A DNA stretch of 64,000 nucleotides from Dugong dugon (lineage: Eukaryota > Chordata > Mammalia > Sirenia > Dugongidae): contig CM057463.1 of assembly GCA_030035585.1 (NCBI GenBank), positions 133,704,736 through 133,768,735 of the forward strand, read 5' to 3'. This document shows positions 22,136 through 35,200 of the stretch, in pieces (within the stretch, counting starts at the first letter, position 1; every line of letters starts with the position of its first letter). The notes below the pieces were generated by a model, which saw only the letters and a program-made list of their open reading frames with translations, was not told the origin of the DNA and searched no databases. Position numbers and translations under genes: made by a program.

Positions 22136-24626
22136 GATGTCAAGCATTTAAAATGTATGTATTTCATATAGATATAGTAAGAGTTTGGTTGATGTCTTTG
22201 AATCTGGAAACAAAAACATATGGAACAATTTAAATTATTTGTTTATTATACAATTTATAGTTTTAATCTTTATATTTACATATTTTAATTTTAAGAAATT
22301 TACATTTTATCAAAATTTTCTCAGGAATCTCCATTATAGGCTCTTTTATGGAAAGATTGAAATAATAACCTCTCCAATATTCAAGGTTAGTATTGGCTTT
22401 ATTAAACATAGGTAACATAGAGACATTCCATTTGTTATATATAGTTAGCTCTGCCTTTGTGGCTGTGCAACATATTTGCTCTGGTACTATTTTATCACTG
22501 GCATTAGGTTAAAATGTAAAATTAATACAAAGATTTTTTGATACACCTTCGTTCTCAAGTTAAGGGAATGTATTTATAGGCAAGCCAACACTTTTAAAGA
22601 GTGCCAGTGCAAAAAAGATTAAATTAAAAAAAGCAATAAATAAAACACAATTCCTTTTGCTGGTGGTAATGGAGAACAGTAAGTCTTCACTTCTCTGTCT
22701 TTTTCAGCTTTTCTGTAGTTACTTCTCACTCCACCTTGAATGTCATCTCAAGTTTTTTTCTAGGGCTAGCTCTGTGTGGTGAGATGGAGCAGTTAACTGG
22801 AGATGCAAAGACCAACTTCCTATGGAAAAAATATCTTTCAACTTCAACTCTGAAGGAAATTCTATATGTGAATACCACATTTTAATTAAGTCTCTTCAAA
22901 TAGTTTATCTCCTTTCCCTTTGAGTCTCTTGAGTAAACAGGAACTTGTACAGAAGAATAAAAGAAGAATAGAAGAATAAAAGGATTAACATAGGTAAAAC
23001 CAACTAAGGCCTGGCATTTACGATTCCCATGAATTTAAATCTCTGTTAGGACCTGCTTGTCCTACAGTGATTAAAACCCTGGAAGCATAAATGAACGGTA
23101 TTTTATCGCATCTCCTCCTCCCCCCAGTTCTTCTAGCCTCAAACCATATATTAGCCAATTTGTTTTGATATCTATTCTTTGGTTTTATCTCTTTGGTTAT
23201 TGACTTCCCTCCTGTTTTGCTTTTTCTTTTCTCCACACCCTCCCATCCCATCCTGATAAAACTGCATATTGGCTTAATGATATTTTCCTAACAAGAATCC
23301 ACTGAAGCTTTACACACACACACAAATCCAAGGAAACTGTTTACTAAGACCTGCAAAACTTGGTGTTCTCTTATATGGCTGAGATAGAGTGCCTTTATAG
23401 TATGCAAGCAAGTCTGTGTTGATCATTTTGACTAATTTTTTTGAATACTTAATGAATATACCAAGTACTAGACTAGCTATTAGAAAATTAAAAAAAGAAT
23501 AGACAGTCTCTTCCCTTGGGGAAACCAATCTCTGGTGACTTTTTGTGCCTTTCTTAAGATCCAAAAAGAATGAGTAGTCATAGTGTCTTTTCAGGATTAA
23601 AAAGTGTTTTGTTCGCTAGTATGATTGGTACTGATTCTGAGTGTCATAAGAACTTAGAAAAAAGGCCTGTTAGAGGAAATTTTATTTAAATTGAAGATAG
23701 AAGCACTTAGATAAACTGAGATGGGGAAAGGGTATTCCATGCCCAGTTTGTAGATTATTGTAAGCGCAGATGGGATGCAGAAATTGATTCAAGAGAACCA
23801 AACCTTCCCAGGCATTTTATTAATGTATTTATTTGAAGACAATGAAAACTTACATATATATGAGCAATATGCCAAAAAGGCACTTTGTGTGAACAACTGA
23901 AGAAGAGCCAATAAACTCACAATAGGAAAGACTGAAAGCAGAGGAAGGTAGAGATTTTGTTTTGGAACAATGTAACCATCACATTGTTATTAGAGAAGCA
24001 GCAGCCATAGCTGATTATGCCTTTATGCAATAAGTAGATGGGGTGGTTTAATTTGGAGTAAAAGCACAAAGTCAGCCTGAGGTTAGCAGAGTGGGTTTTA
24101 GGCTCTCTCCCAAGCTCTAATACTAAGAATAAATGGTGAATGCTGACTAAGTGGGAAAAACAACAATGATAATGACTTTAAATAGACAGAAAAAAAAAAT
24201 GGTTTTGAGATCACCTTCCCATGGAAAAAGCAATGATTATGGGGGGGTGTCTTTCTAAACCTCATATTCAGGACTAAGCTTATTCAAAAAGTATGAAGAA
24301 AATGAAATGTTATTCAAGGTCTCCAGCCTCCTTTGTAAAGTTCTATATGCCCCTTGGAGATATACACATGTATGAAAAAGAACACTTTGTCACAACCAAT
24401 TTGATGCAGCTAATATGAGATACTTCTTAGATACAAAGGACACTCAAGATGGAAAAAGGCAAATACAAACTCAGGAGATATCTCCTACTCTTACCTCAAG
24501 CTTTCACTTCAGCCCATCTTTCTGATTCTCCTGATGTAATATTAAGTGGGATGAGGATGTCTGTCATCCACAATTATTAAAACCCTGGAGGTATTAAGAT
24601 TTATAATGGCACTAGGGGATAAGTGG
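22136..24626. other. Intergenic, no recognised feature
   Basis: About 2.5 kb of AT-rich sequence. A CA run at about 23313-23324 and a G-run at 24241-24247 are the only simple features. Open frames here lack recognisable motifs. Confidence 0.5.
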
Positions 24627-24783
24627 AAACCAGGTGGTATAGTGGTTAAGAACTATGGCTACTAACCAAAAGGTCGGCAGTTCGAATCTACCAGGTGCTC
24701 CTTGGAAACTCTATGAGGCAGTTCTACTCTGTCCTATAGGGTTGCTATGAGTCAGAATAGACTCCATGGCAATGGTTTTTTTT
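24627..24783 (+). mobile_element. Afrotherian-type SINE
   Basis: Head ACCAGGTGGTATAGTGGTTAAG, AAAAGGTCGGCAGTTCGAATC (intact B-box-like motif), GCTCCTTGGAAACTC, TTCTACTCTGTCCTATAGGG, and the RTE-type tail GCTATGAGTCAGAATAGACTC followed by a T/A-run. Confidence 0.88.
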
Positions 24784-25486
24784 TTTTCTTTAGAAGATAA
24801 GTGTAAATAACTATTTTTATTATTTTAGTATGGAGAAGAACTTTCATATAAGAACACGAAATCTAGAAAAGGATTGCAGCATTTAGCTACTGTAGGTTTT
24901 TTTAAAATGATAAACTGGGCAAAATACTTGCTGTATATGTATATGTATCAGAAGGCTTATATCCTTTGCATTAAAAAGTGCTTATAAATTAACAGAAAAA
25001 GTAGGAAAAGAATATGTGCAGTTATTTTTTTTAAAGAGACATAAGCGAAGATTTGTGGACAATAAAAATAAGCCGTGCAATGCCATGCAAATTTTTAAAC
25101 ATACGGTCTGTTTTTTAAATTCTTTTTAATGTTGGGTTGACAATGATGGGAAAATCTCCAAGATTTAAGATGTAGAGTTAATTTAAAAATCAAGTTTCTA
25201 GGAAAATACGAGTAGCATGATCTCCGTTATAAAAACCCACACAATTATGAGTATTTATGTGTGTAGATTATGTAAATGCAAACCTATCTACATGCTAACA
25301 CACAAGTACACACACATATATATAGGTTGGTTAAAGAAAGTCTTTTCTATTTCATGAGCCAGAACTGGAGCAAATGTCTAAATTAAAGCTGATTGTGAAC
25401 ATCTCTTTATAACTTCATGTTTATATTATGTGGATAGCTTAAAATATACCATAGAGGGAGTATTTATACCATGTTATTATTATTTT
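24784..25486. other. Intergenic, no recognised feature
   Basis: AT-rich. A short CA/TA microsatellite lies near 25300-25325. Confidence 0.5.
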
Positions 25487-25645
25487 TAGTTGCGATTGAG
25501 TTGGCTCCAACTCATGGTCAGACCCGTGTACGACAGAACAAAACATTTTTCCAGTTGTGTGCCATCTTCAAGATAGTTGCTATGTTTAAGTTCACTGCTG
25601 CAGCCACTGTGTATTTTCAGTGAATTCGCATCCTCCAGCACTATA
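25487..25645 (-). mobile_element. RTE LINE 3' end fragment
   Basis: The plus strand reads GTTGCGATTGAGTTGGCTCCAACTC, then a GACAGAACAAAAC block and a GCTATGTTTAAG...GCAGCCACTG block. These match the reverse complement of the RTE 3' end seen at 5556-6092 and 16400-16560. It abuts the SINE that follows. Confidence 0.65.
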
Positions 25646-25661
25646 GTAATCTGCAGATAGA

Positions 25662-25865
25662 AGTCTCTGAGTGGTACAAATGGTTAAAGCGCTCAACTGC
25701 TTACGAAAAAGTCAGTAGTTCAAGTCCACCCAGAGGTGTCTCAAAAGAAAGAACTGGCAATCTAATTCTGAAAAATCAGCCACTGAAAACCCTATGAAGT
25801 ACAGTTTTACTCTGACACACTTGAGGTCATCATGAGTTGGGATCAAATCCATGGCATTTTTTTTT
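25662..25865 (+). mobile_element. Afrotherian-type SINE, long variant
   Basis: Starts AAGTCTCTGAGTGGTACAAATGG with an AGTTCAAGTCC B-box-like motif. It has the CAGAGGTGTCTCAAAAGAAA insert shared with 6315-6491, then a GAAAACCCTATGAAG body and the tail CATGAGTTGGGATCAAATCC. Confidence 0.8.
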
Positions 25866-26971
25866 TTTTTTAAATCAGACAGTTCTTCAAACCAGGGCTT
25901 TTTTTTCCCTTTTCTTTCACTTTTTTTTTCCTTCTTTTCTTGAAGAGATGATTATTAAAAAATTATCAGCATGCCACTGGAACTGACACATCAGGATTTA
26001 TCCTCAGCAGTGAGTCATATATGGGGGATACTATTAGTAAACTCAGGGTTTTGAGCAATTTTAAATGCCAAATAAATGTTAGTCAATGAACAGTGTCTGC
26101 TACTGTAGCAGAGACTTCAGGCACAGTGATATTTCATTGCAGTTTGGACGGGGCTGGCACATATGAATTACCGTATTCAATTCTAGATAATTCATTGTAA
26201 GTGTTATACTGACAAACTACGGGATTTAGATAAAAACAAAGGTGTTATGTCTAGAAAGCATGGCACATAAATGATTATTCGAGGAAACTTATTTTGGATA
26301 CTGGAACAGGAAAGTATCAAGGAGTATATTGTTTGTTCCACAACTTGAAAAGACCATCATTTGGATGATTGTTCGGCTTTTTCTAAGCGGCAGGGCTGGG
26401 ATATGCATATATACCTTCATGGAAATCAAAATATATTCTTGGTAACTAAGGTGTGATTAACAGCATAATTATGGTGGATTTGACCAGTTCTACCTCATTA
26501 GCAATATATTTTTTAACTATGTATAATTTAATAATCACATGCCTTATTACATTTTAAAGATGTAATACTGTCTTTAAATTAAATAAGAAAAAAATAAGGC
26601 ATAAGTCAACCCCATAAATCTCCTTCATAATCCTATTCTTATCAACTTTTATAATTATTTACATTAATAATCCAGTGTATGAAAAAATAATCTTTACACA
26701 ATTATAAAAGCACACTAATTTCTACACTTTCTTGTACACATTTCCATGTTAACTATGATTGAATATTGTGGATATTATCATTGAGGATCACAGCAGATTT
26801 GAAGAAGCAAGCACATTTTATGCAGTGTTACTGTCAGCATAGTGAGAAAAATAATCATTACCACACAGAAGAAAAACAATGTAATTAGGACCAGAAAGGC
26901 TGTTCTTTACTCCAGCTTCTCATTAGCTTTTCCTTTGCATTCTTATCATACTGGTAAAATGCTTTGCCTTC
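25866..26971. other. Intergenic, no recognised feature
   Basis: AT-rich sequence with no recognisable gene or repeat. Confidence 0.5.
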
Positions 26972-27450
26972 TGTCATGGTTTGAATTATGTCCCCCCAAA
27001 AATGTGCGTATCAATTTGGCTAGGCCATGATTCCTGGTAACATTGATTTTCCTGTATGCTGCAAACCTGCTCTATGATATTAATGAGTGAGGATGTGTGG
27101 CAGTTGTGTTAGGAAGGCAGGACCTGATCTACAAGACTGGATTGTGTCCTGAGGCAATCTCTTGAGATATAAAAGACAGAAGTGAGCAGTGAGACAGGGG
27201 GTCCTCAAACCATCAAGAAAGTAGAGCCTGGAGCAGAGTGCGTCCTTTGGACTGGGGTCTCTGCACCGAGAAACTCCTAGTCCAGGGGGACACTGACGAG
27301 AAAGCCGATAGAGAGAGAAAGACTTCCCCTGGAGCTGACGTCCTGAATTTGGACTTTTAGCCTACTTTGACTATGAGGAAATAAACTTCTCTTCATTAAA
27401 ACTGTCCACTTGTGGTATTTCTGTTGTAGCAGCAATAGATGACTAAGACA
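26972..27450 (+). mobile_element. Solo LTR, MaLR-like
   Basis: A 479-bp unit with TG...CA ends (TGTCATGGTTTGAATTATGT to GATGACTAAGACA). It has a GAGATATAAAAGACAG TATA-like box and an AATAAA signal near the 3' end. Start and end resemble ERVL-MaLR LTRs. Bases outside are CCTTC and CTTTC, a near-match 5-bp duplication. Its closest relative here, at 29820-30298, has exactly the same length. Confidence 0.8.
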
Positions 27451-29136
27451 CTTTCTCTCTCATTTTGCTTTAGGGCATGGTCACCCCACTCTTCTGACAA
27501 AATGAGGTAAAAGCCTAGTGCACCCTATAAACATATTGTCATGCTTCTTAACATAATAACAACATCATACCTTCTACATACAACCTATGCTGTGCATAAA
27601 CGTTTCCCACTTTTGTACTGGGAAAAAATAGTTCTGATAATTTAACTTTGAAACTAAATGGCAGGAGGCGGGGCCAAGATGGTGGAGTAGTCAGACACTT
27701 CTGGTGGACCCTCTTACAACAAAGACCCAAAAAAACAAGTGATTCAATTATATATGGCAGTCTGGGAGTCCTGAACATCAAAGGAAGAGTTGAGGAACTA
27801 TACTGAGAGGCAGAGGGAGGGAGAGACAGTTCGGAAGCAGTGAGGAGATGCCAGACTGACCCAGCGAGAGCCTGAGCCCTTCAGGCCTGATCAGCTTGAA
27901 GGTGAGTGGTGAGGCAGGCAAGTGGCAGTGCTCAGGAGGCTTGTCTTCTGAACTGGGAGAGACCTAGCCACTGAGAGTCTACACAGCCACCCAGAACCAG
28001 TGAGAAACAGCCCTCGATCTGCCTACCATGCAGATCAAAAACACCGCGCTTAAGGAAAAACCTATCTCCCATTTACCTCCCCGCTCCCTGCTTTACACTG
28101 GGTCCTGGACTGGCTTCAGCAATTGCTGAGTCTCCTGGGCCGGAAGTAGGAACCATCACATGCCCAGAGCCATTCTCCCTGCCTTGGAGAGTGAACAAAT
28201 TAACAAAAAGGGGAAAAAATAAACTGATGGCTCCCCTAAGCCAGGAAACCGGGGTAGGCACAGCTCCTTTGCCTAGGCACAGGCATAAGGGATCCATGGA
28301 CTTTAAGTGCCTTACCCCTGCAGAGACGTCTGTGGGCCCATCTCAGCAGCATAGGCCCTCATTACCACAGAACAACAGGGTATATACTGGAACCCTAACG
28401 TCCATTGTTTCAGCTGTAAAGTGGCAGGTTCTTGACATTTGACATTGCTCTGCCCATTAAACAGGGTCTTCACCTACACACATCAGGGGCTTGAGGACCG
28501 GTGGCTCCACCCACGCCACCTAGACACCTACGATAGGGGCCCTTGAATAAGAGATGACCCCGAGTACTTACAGCCAACAGCATTAGGTGCTCATAGTCCG
28601 GCTGCAAAACCCAACTGCCTACATGCTGTAGGGAACAGGGACATACCTTCCTCTTGGACACTAGGGGGTGGCTGTCAGCCCCCACCTTGCTCAGAGGGTG
28701 TCCCCCTGCTGTAGCCAGATGCCTGTGCCTACAGCAATCACCCATGCCTGTCTAGGACTGTAGGTGAGAGCTTACACCACATACTTGGTGGCTATTTACC
28801 TCGGCACCTGAGCTGAATCCATACAGGAGGAGTGGGATAACTCATGAGCTCACATGCCTAGTAATAGCTCTAACCACCTGCTGACAGGACATTAGAGCCT
28901 CAAAGCTGCCAATAATCAAAGTAGCTCATACAAGCAGCCTATTTGGGCATATCAAAGCAAAACAAGAAGCTGGGACACAGTAAGCAAACATAAAATAAAT
29001 AAATATAATAACTTACTGATGGCTCCAAGACAATAGTCAATATCAAATCACATAAAGAGGCAATCCATGATGGCTTCAGCAAGTTCCAAAATAAAAAATC
29101 TAGAAATTTTACAGAGGAGGAAAATTTCTTGGAATT

Positions 29137-30430
29137 ACCAGAGGCAGAATACAAAAGATTAACATACAGAACTCTTCAAGAAATTAGGAGGGAATTTAAT
29201 AAAATGCAGAATATGCAATAGAGGAAATTAAAAAGATTAGAGAAGAGCATAATGACAAATTTAACATGCTACAAGAATCCATAGAGAGACAGCAATCAGA
29301 AATCCGAGAAGATTAACAATAAAATTTCAGAATTAGAGAACTCAATAGAAAGTCATAGGAACAGAGTTGAGGCAATGGAAGTCAGAATTAGAGAGATTGA
29401 AGATAAAGCATTTGACACCAACTTATTTGAGAAAAATCAGATAAAAGGATGAAAAAAAAGAAGAAACCCAAGAATTATGTGGGACTCTATCAAGAGGAAT
29501 AACCTATGGTGATAGGAGTACCAGAACAGGGAGATAACAGAAAATACAGAGAGAATTATTGAAGATTTGTTGGCAGAAAACTTTCCTGATATCATGAAAG
29601 ATGACAACATATCTATCCAAGATGCTCATCGAACCCCTCATAAGGTAGATCCCAAAAGAAAGTCAACAAGACATATTATAAAACTTGCCAAAACCAAAGA
29701 TAAAGAGAGAATTTTAAGAGCAGATAGGGATAAACAAAAAGTCATCTACAAAAGACTAAGCTCGTACTACTCAGCAGAAACATGCAGGCAAGAAGGCAAT
29801 GGGATGACATATATAAAGCTGTCATGGTTTGAATTATGTCCCCCAAAAATGTGTGTATCAGTTTGGCTAGGCCATGGTTCCTGGTACTGTTGATTTTCCT
29901 GTATATTGTAAACCTGCCTCTGTGATGTTAATGAGGGAGGATGGGTGGCACTTGTATTTGTAAGGCAGGACCTGATCTACAAGACTGGATTGTGTCCTGA
30001 GGCAATCTCTTGAGATATAAAAGACAAGTGAGCAGTGAGACAGGGGGACCTCATACCATCAAGAAAGCAGTGCCTGGAGCAGAGCGCATCCTTTGGACCA
30101 GGGTCCCTGTACAGAGAAGCTCCTACTCTGGGGGAACACTGAAAAGAAGAAGGCTGACGGAGAGAAAAGCCTTCCCCTGGAGCTGATGCCCTGAATTTGG
30201 ACTTTTAGCCTACTATGGCTATGAGGAAATAAATTTCTCTTCATTAAAACCATCCACTTGTGGTATTTCTGTTGTAGCAGCACTAGATGACTAAAACAAA
30301 AGCCTTTTAGGAAAACAACTGCCAGCCAAAAATTATACATCCAGCAAAAATGTCTCTCAAATACGATGGCAAATTAGGGCATTTCCAGATAAACAGAATT
30401 TTAGGGAATTTGCAAAAAACAAGCCATAAT
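29137..30430 (+). pseudogene. L1-3 ORF1, broken and split by an LTR
   Basis: Coiled-coil-like coding sequence runs from about 29137. The RRM-like part is open at 29567-29820 (ENFPDIMKDDN, TPHKVDPKRKS, KDKERILRADRDK). The reading frame is cut by the 479-bp LTR at 29820 and resumes at 30304, where the NNCQPKI region, PDKQNF and the end of the C-terminal domain follow. A TGA lies at 29451-29453 and there are other frame breaks. It cannot encode a working ORF1p. Confidence 0.8.
29820..30298 (+). mobile_element. Solo LTR inside L1-3 ORF1, MaLR-like, 5-bp TSD
   Basis: A 479-bp LTR of the same family as 26972-27450, with TG...CA ends (TGTCATGGTTTG to GATGACTAAAACA). The 5-bp sequence AAAGC stands directly before (29815-29819) and after (30299-30303). 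Removing the LTR and one AAAGC restores continuous L1 ORF1 homology. This shows a true retroviral-type integration followed by LTR-LTR recombination. Confidence 0.93.
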
Positions 30431-30923
30431 TACAAGAAATACTAAAGCGAGTCCTCCGGTTAGAAAATCAGTAACATGAAATAACAACCCAAGACTAGAG
30501 CACAGGACAAAGCAACCAGATATCAACACAGATAGGGAAGACACCAAAGTAAATCAAAGCTAAAACACTGAAAATAGGGAAACAGACACTTTAATATGTA
30601 AAAGATGACAACATTAAAACAAAACAGAAGGACTTAAAAAATGTAGACATAGATTTTTCATATGGAGAGGAAGTCAAGGTGATATGAAGCAATAAAAAAC
30701 CAGTATAAACTTAGAAAAATAGGGGTAAATATTAAGGTAATGACAAAGGAAACTAACAATCCTACAAATCAAAATAAAAAACTAGAAAAATATAAAGACT
30801 CAGCAAACACAAAATCAGCAACAATGAAAAAGATGAAAAGAAAATACATAAAGAAAAATGACTCAGCACAGAAAAATAAGTGGAACAAAGAAACTGTGAA
30901 GAACATACAAAAAAGACGTCAAA

Positions 30924-32191
30924 ATGACGGCACTAAACTCATTCCTATCAATAATTATGCTGAATATAAATGGACTAAATGCACCAATAAAGAGACAGAA
31001 AATGACAGATGGGATACAAAAATACAATCCGTCTATATGGTGCCTAGAGGAGACACTCCTTAGACTTAAACACACAAACAAACTAAAACTCAAAAGATGG
31101 AAAAAAACATACTAAGCAAACAACACTCAAAAAAGAGCAGGAGTCACAATATTAAGGTTTGACAAAATAAACTTTAAAGTAAAATCCACCACAAACGATA
31201 AGGAAAGACACTATAAAATGATTAAAGGGTCAATACACCAGGAGGACGTAACTATAATAAATACTTACGCACCCAACAACAGGGCTCCAAAATACATAAA
31301 ACAAATACTAACAGCACTGAAAAGACAGATAGACAGCTCCACAATAGTAGTAGGAGACTTCAACACACCACTTTTGGTGAAGGACAGAAAATCCAGAAAG
31401 AAGCGCAACTAAGACACGGAAAAGCTAAATGCTACAGTCAACCAACTTGATCTCATAGACATATTCTGAACACTCCACCCAACAGCAGCCAAGTGTACTT
31501 TCTTTTCCAATGCACATAGAACATTCTCCAGAATAGACCACAGAGTAGACCATAAAGCAAGCCTTAACAAAATCCAAAACATCAAAATATTACAAAGCAT
31601 CTTTTCTGACCATAAAGCCATAAAACTAGAAATCAACAACAGAAAAACCAAAGGAAAAAAAAAATCAAATACATGGAAACTGAACAATACCTAGCTCAAA
31701 AACTACCAGAGTATAAAAGAAATTAAGGATGGAATAAAGAAATTCATAGAATCAAACGTGAATGAAAATACATCCTACCAGAACATTTGGGACACAACAA
31801 AAACAGTGCTCAGAGGTCAGTTTATATCAATAAATGCACACATCCAAAAAGAGAAAGGGTCATAATCAAAACATTAACCCTACAACTGGAACAAGTAGAA
31901 AGAGAGCAGCAAAAGAAGCCCCCAGGTGCCACAAGAAAGGTAATCGTAAGAATTAGAGCAGAATTAAATGAAATAGAGTATAGAAAAACAAATGAAAGAG
32001 TTAAAAGACCAAAAGCTGGTTCTTTGAAAAGATCAACAAAATTGATAAACCATTGGCCAAACTGAAAAAAGACAAACAGAAGAGGAAGCAGACAACCCAT
32101 ATAAGAAATGAGATGGGTGATATCACAACAGACCCAACTGAAATTAAAAGAATCATAACAGAATACTATGAAAAATTGTACTGGAACAATT

Positions 32192-32193
<2 letters not shown>
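30924..32193 (+). pseudogene. L1-3 ORF2, 5' part (endonuclease), broken
   Basis: ATG at 30924 (MTALNSFLSIIMLNINGLNA) opens the endonuclease domain. The block at 31218-31412 continues it (INTYAPNNRAPKYIKQ, VVGDFNTPL), and 31787-32193 holds the region before the RT. Here the PKYIKQILTALKRQID segment is in frame. This is the reference against which the 5-nt deletion in L1-1 and L1-2 is seen. Stops and frameshifts separate the blocks. The sequence breaks off in the YYEKLYWNN region at the L1-4 insertion. Confidence 0.85.

Positions 32194-32238
<45 letters not shown>
32194..32238. repeat. (AT)n microsatellite at an L1 poly(A) junction
   Basis: An ACATATAT... run of about 45 nt lies where the poly(T) of the minus-strand L1-4 tail is expected. 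It probably grew from that tail. Confidence 0.9.
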
Positions 32239-32240
<2 letters not shown>

Positions 32241-35200
32241 TGGTACTTTAGATTAAGGTTTACAGAACAAATAGTTTCTCATTAAACAGTCAGTACACAT
32301 ATTGTTTTATGACATTGGTTAACAACCCCATGACATGTCAACAAGATCCCTTGTCGACCTTGGAGGACCTTTTATGTTTTTTAGTGAAAATATACATTGC
32401 CAAAGTTACACCATTTCAAAAGTTTCTACATGTACAGTTCAGTGACATGGATTAGATTTTTCCAGTTATACTGCTATTATCACTATCCTTTTCCAAATTA
32501 TTCCATCACCATTATGGTCAACTCACTGTTCTATAGGCTTCCCATCAAACCTTTTGAGTTGCTGTTTTCAATTTGATCTCGCATAGATAATTCTTTTTTT
32601 TTGTACCTTAGATGAAAGTTTGCAGAACAAATAATGTCTCATTAAACATTTAGTACACATATCGCCCTATGACAATGGTGAACAACCCCACGACATGTCA
32701 ATACTGTCCCTTCTCAAACTTGCATTCCCTATCACCAGTTTTCTTGTCCCCTCCTGTCTACTAGTCCTTGACCCTGGGCTGCTGCGTCTCATTAGTCCTT
32801 TTTTGTCCAATCCCCAGGTGAATGGTGAACTTAGGGAGTGACTTCACCACTGAGCTAAGAGAGTGTCCAGGGGCCATACTCTCGGGGTTCCTCCAGTCCG
32901 TCAGGCCAGTAAATCTGGTCTTTTTTTTTTGTGAGTTAGAATTTTGTTCTACATCCTTTTCCAGCTCTGTCCAGGACCCTCTATTGTGATCCCTGTCAGA
33001 GTAGTCAGTGGTGGTAGCCAGGAACCATCTAGCTGTACTGGACTCAGTCTGGTGGAGGCCTTGGTAGCTGTGTTCCATTAGTCCTTTGGACTAATCTTTT
33101 CCTTGTATCCTGTTCTCTTCATTCTCCCTTGCTTCCAAAGGGGTGAGACCAGTGAAATATCTTAGATGGCTACTCACAGGCTTTTAAGACCCCAGATGCT
33201 ACTCACCAAGGTAGAATGTAGAACATTGTCTTTATTAACTGTGTGATGCCAATTGAGCTAGATGTTCCCCGAGACCATGGTCCCCACAGCCCTCCGTCCA
33301 GCAATTCAGTCCCTCAGGGAGATTGGGTGTGCTTATGGAGATTCCATGACCTTTCCTTGTATAAGCTGTTCTGGCTTCCCCAGTATTGTGTACTGTGTTA
33401 CCTTCACCAAAGTTACCACTTATTTATTGTCTATTTAGTTCTTCCCCACCCCTCCCATTGCTCGTAATCAACAAAGATTGTTTCGTTTTGTGTGTAAACT
33501 TTTTCATGAGTTTTTACAGTAGAGGTTTCATACAATATTTGTCCTTTATGATTGACTTATTTCACTCAGCATAATATCCTCCAGTTTCATCCATGTTATG
33601 AGAAACTTCACAGATTCATCATTGTTCTTTATCGTTGTATAATACTCCATTGTGTGTATGTACCATAGTTTGTTTATTCGTTCATCTGTTGATGGGCATG
33701 TAGGTTGTTTCCATCTTTTTGCTATTGTGAACAGTGCTGCAATGAACATGGGTGTGCATATGTCTATTCGTTTGACAGCTCTTATTTCTCTAGGATGTAT
33801 TCCTAGGAGTGGGATTGCTGGATCATATGATACTTCTATTTCTAGCTTTCTAAGGAAGCGCCATATCATTTTCCAAAATGGTTGTGTCATTTTGCATTCC
33901 CACTAGCAGTGCATAAGAGTTCCAATCTCCCCACAGACTCTCCATCATTTCTTATTTCCATTGTTTTTAATTGGTGCGAGTAATGCTGGGGTGAGATGGT
34001 ATTTCATTATGGTTTTCATTTGCATTTCTCTAATAGCTGGTGATCGGGAGCATTTCCTCATGTGTCTGCTGGCCGCTTGAATGTCTTCTTTGGTGAAGGG
34101 TCTGTTCATTTCCTTTGCCCATTTTTAAATAGGATTCTTTGTCTTTTTGTTGTAGAGGTATCGGATTTTCCTACAGATTATAGCGATTAGATTTTTGTCT
34201 GACTTGTAATGTCCAAAAATTGTTTCCTAGTCTGTAGGTTCTCTTTTTACTCTTTTGGTGAAGTCTTTTGATGAGGATAAGTGTTTAATTTTTAGAAGAG
34301 CCCAGTAATCTAGCTTATTTTCTTAGGTTAGTGTGTTGTTGGTTACGCTTTTTATCCTGTTAACTCCGTGCATTAGGGCCTCTAGCATTGATCCTATTTT
34401 TTCTTCTATGAACTTTATAGTTTTTGTCTTTATATTTAGGTCTTTGATTGATTTCAAATTAGTTTTTGTGTATGCTGTGAGGTATGGGTCTTTTTTCATT
34501 TTTTGGCAGATGGACAACCAGTTTTGCCAGTACCATTTGTTAAAAAGATTGTCTTTTCCCCATTTGATGGACTTTGGGCCCTTGTTGAAGATCAGGTGAC
34601 CGTAGGTGGTTGGATTTACATCTGGGTTCTCAGTTCTGTTCCATTTGTCAATGTGTCTGTCATTGTACCAGTACCAGGCTGTTTTGACTACCGTAGCTAT
34701 ATAGTAGTTTCCGAAGTCAGGTAGTGCGAGTCCTCCTACTTTATTCTTCTTCTTCAAAAGAGCTTTACTTATCCAAGGTTTCTTCCCTTTCCATATAAAT
34801 TAATGATTAGTTTTTCCATCTCTCTAAAGAAAGTTGTTGGTATTTGGATTGGGATTGCATTGTATTTGTAAATTGCTTTGGGTAGAATTGTCAGTTTCAC
34901 TATGTTGAGTCTACCTACCAATGAGCATGGGACATTTTTCCATTTATGTAGATCCCTTTGGGTTTCTTGCAGTAGTGTTTTATAGTTTTCTTTGTATAGG
35001 TGTTTTACATCCCTGGTTAGATTTATTCCTAAGCATTTTATTTTTTTATGGGCTATTGTAAGTGGTATTGCTTTCCTGATTTCCTTTTCATCGTTCTCTT
35101 TATTGGTGTAAAGGAATCCAACTGATTTTTGTATGTTTATCTTGTATCCTGCTATTCTGCTGAATCTTTCTATTAGTTTCAGTAGTTTTCTCGTGGAGTC

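Larger units (their letters stand above)
27661..32193 (+). mobile_element. L1-3 part 1: full-length L1, family B (5' half)
   Basis: Starts GGCAGGAGGCGGGGCCAAGATGG, an L1 5' end with a YY1-like core. The 5' UTR runs to about 29130, then a broken ORF1 interrupted by a solo LTR, a spacer, and ORF2 from 30924. The copy is cut at 32193 by L1-4 and resumes at 35334. Total element length without the inserts is about 7.6 kb. Its 5' and 3' ends differ from L1-2, so it is assigned to a second family (B). Confidence 0.92.

Noticed and set aside
24690-24720. tRNA genes at SINE heads (intact B-box-like GTTCGAATC)
   Set aside because: No cloverleaf or acceptor stem can be formed. The sequence continues into a SINE body with an RTE-type tail.
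28191-28442. Open frames in L1 5' UTRs (also 14555-15001 and 52360-52641) as genes
   Set aside because: No start context, motif or conservation is shared between copies. Such frames are expected in the GC-richer L1 5' UTR.
26972-30298. The two 479-bp LTRs as the ends of one provirus with L1-like DNA between
   Set aside because: The copy at 29820 has its own perfect 5-bp duplication, and the sequence between is an L1 5' end and ORF1, not retroviral.
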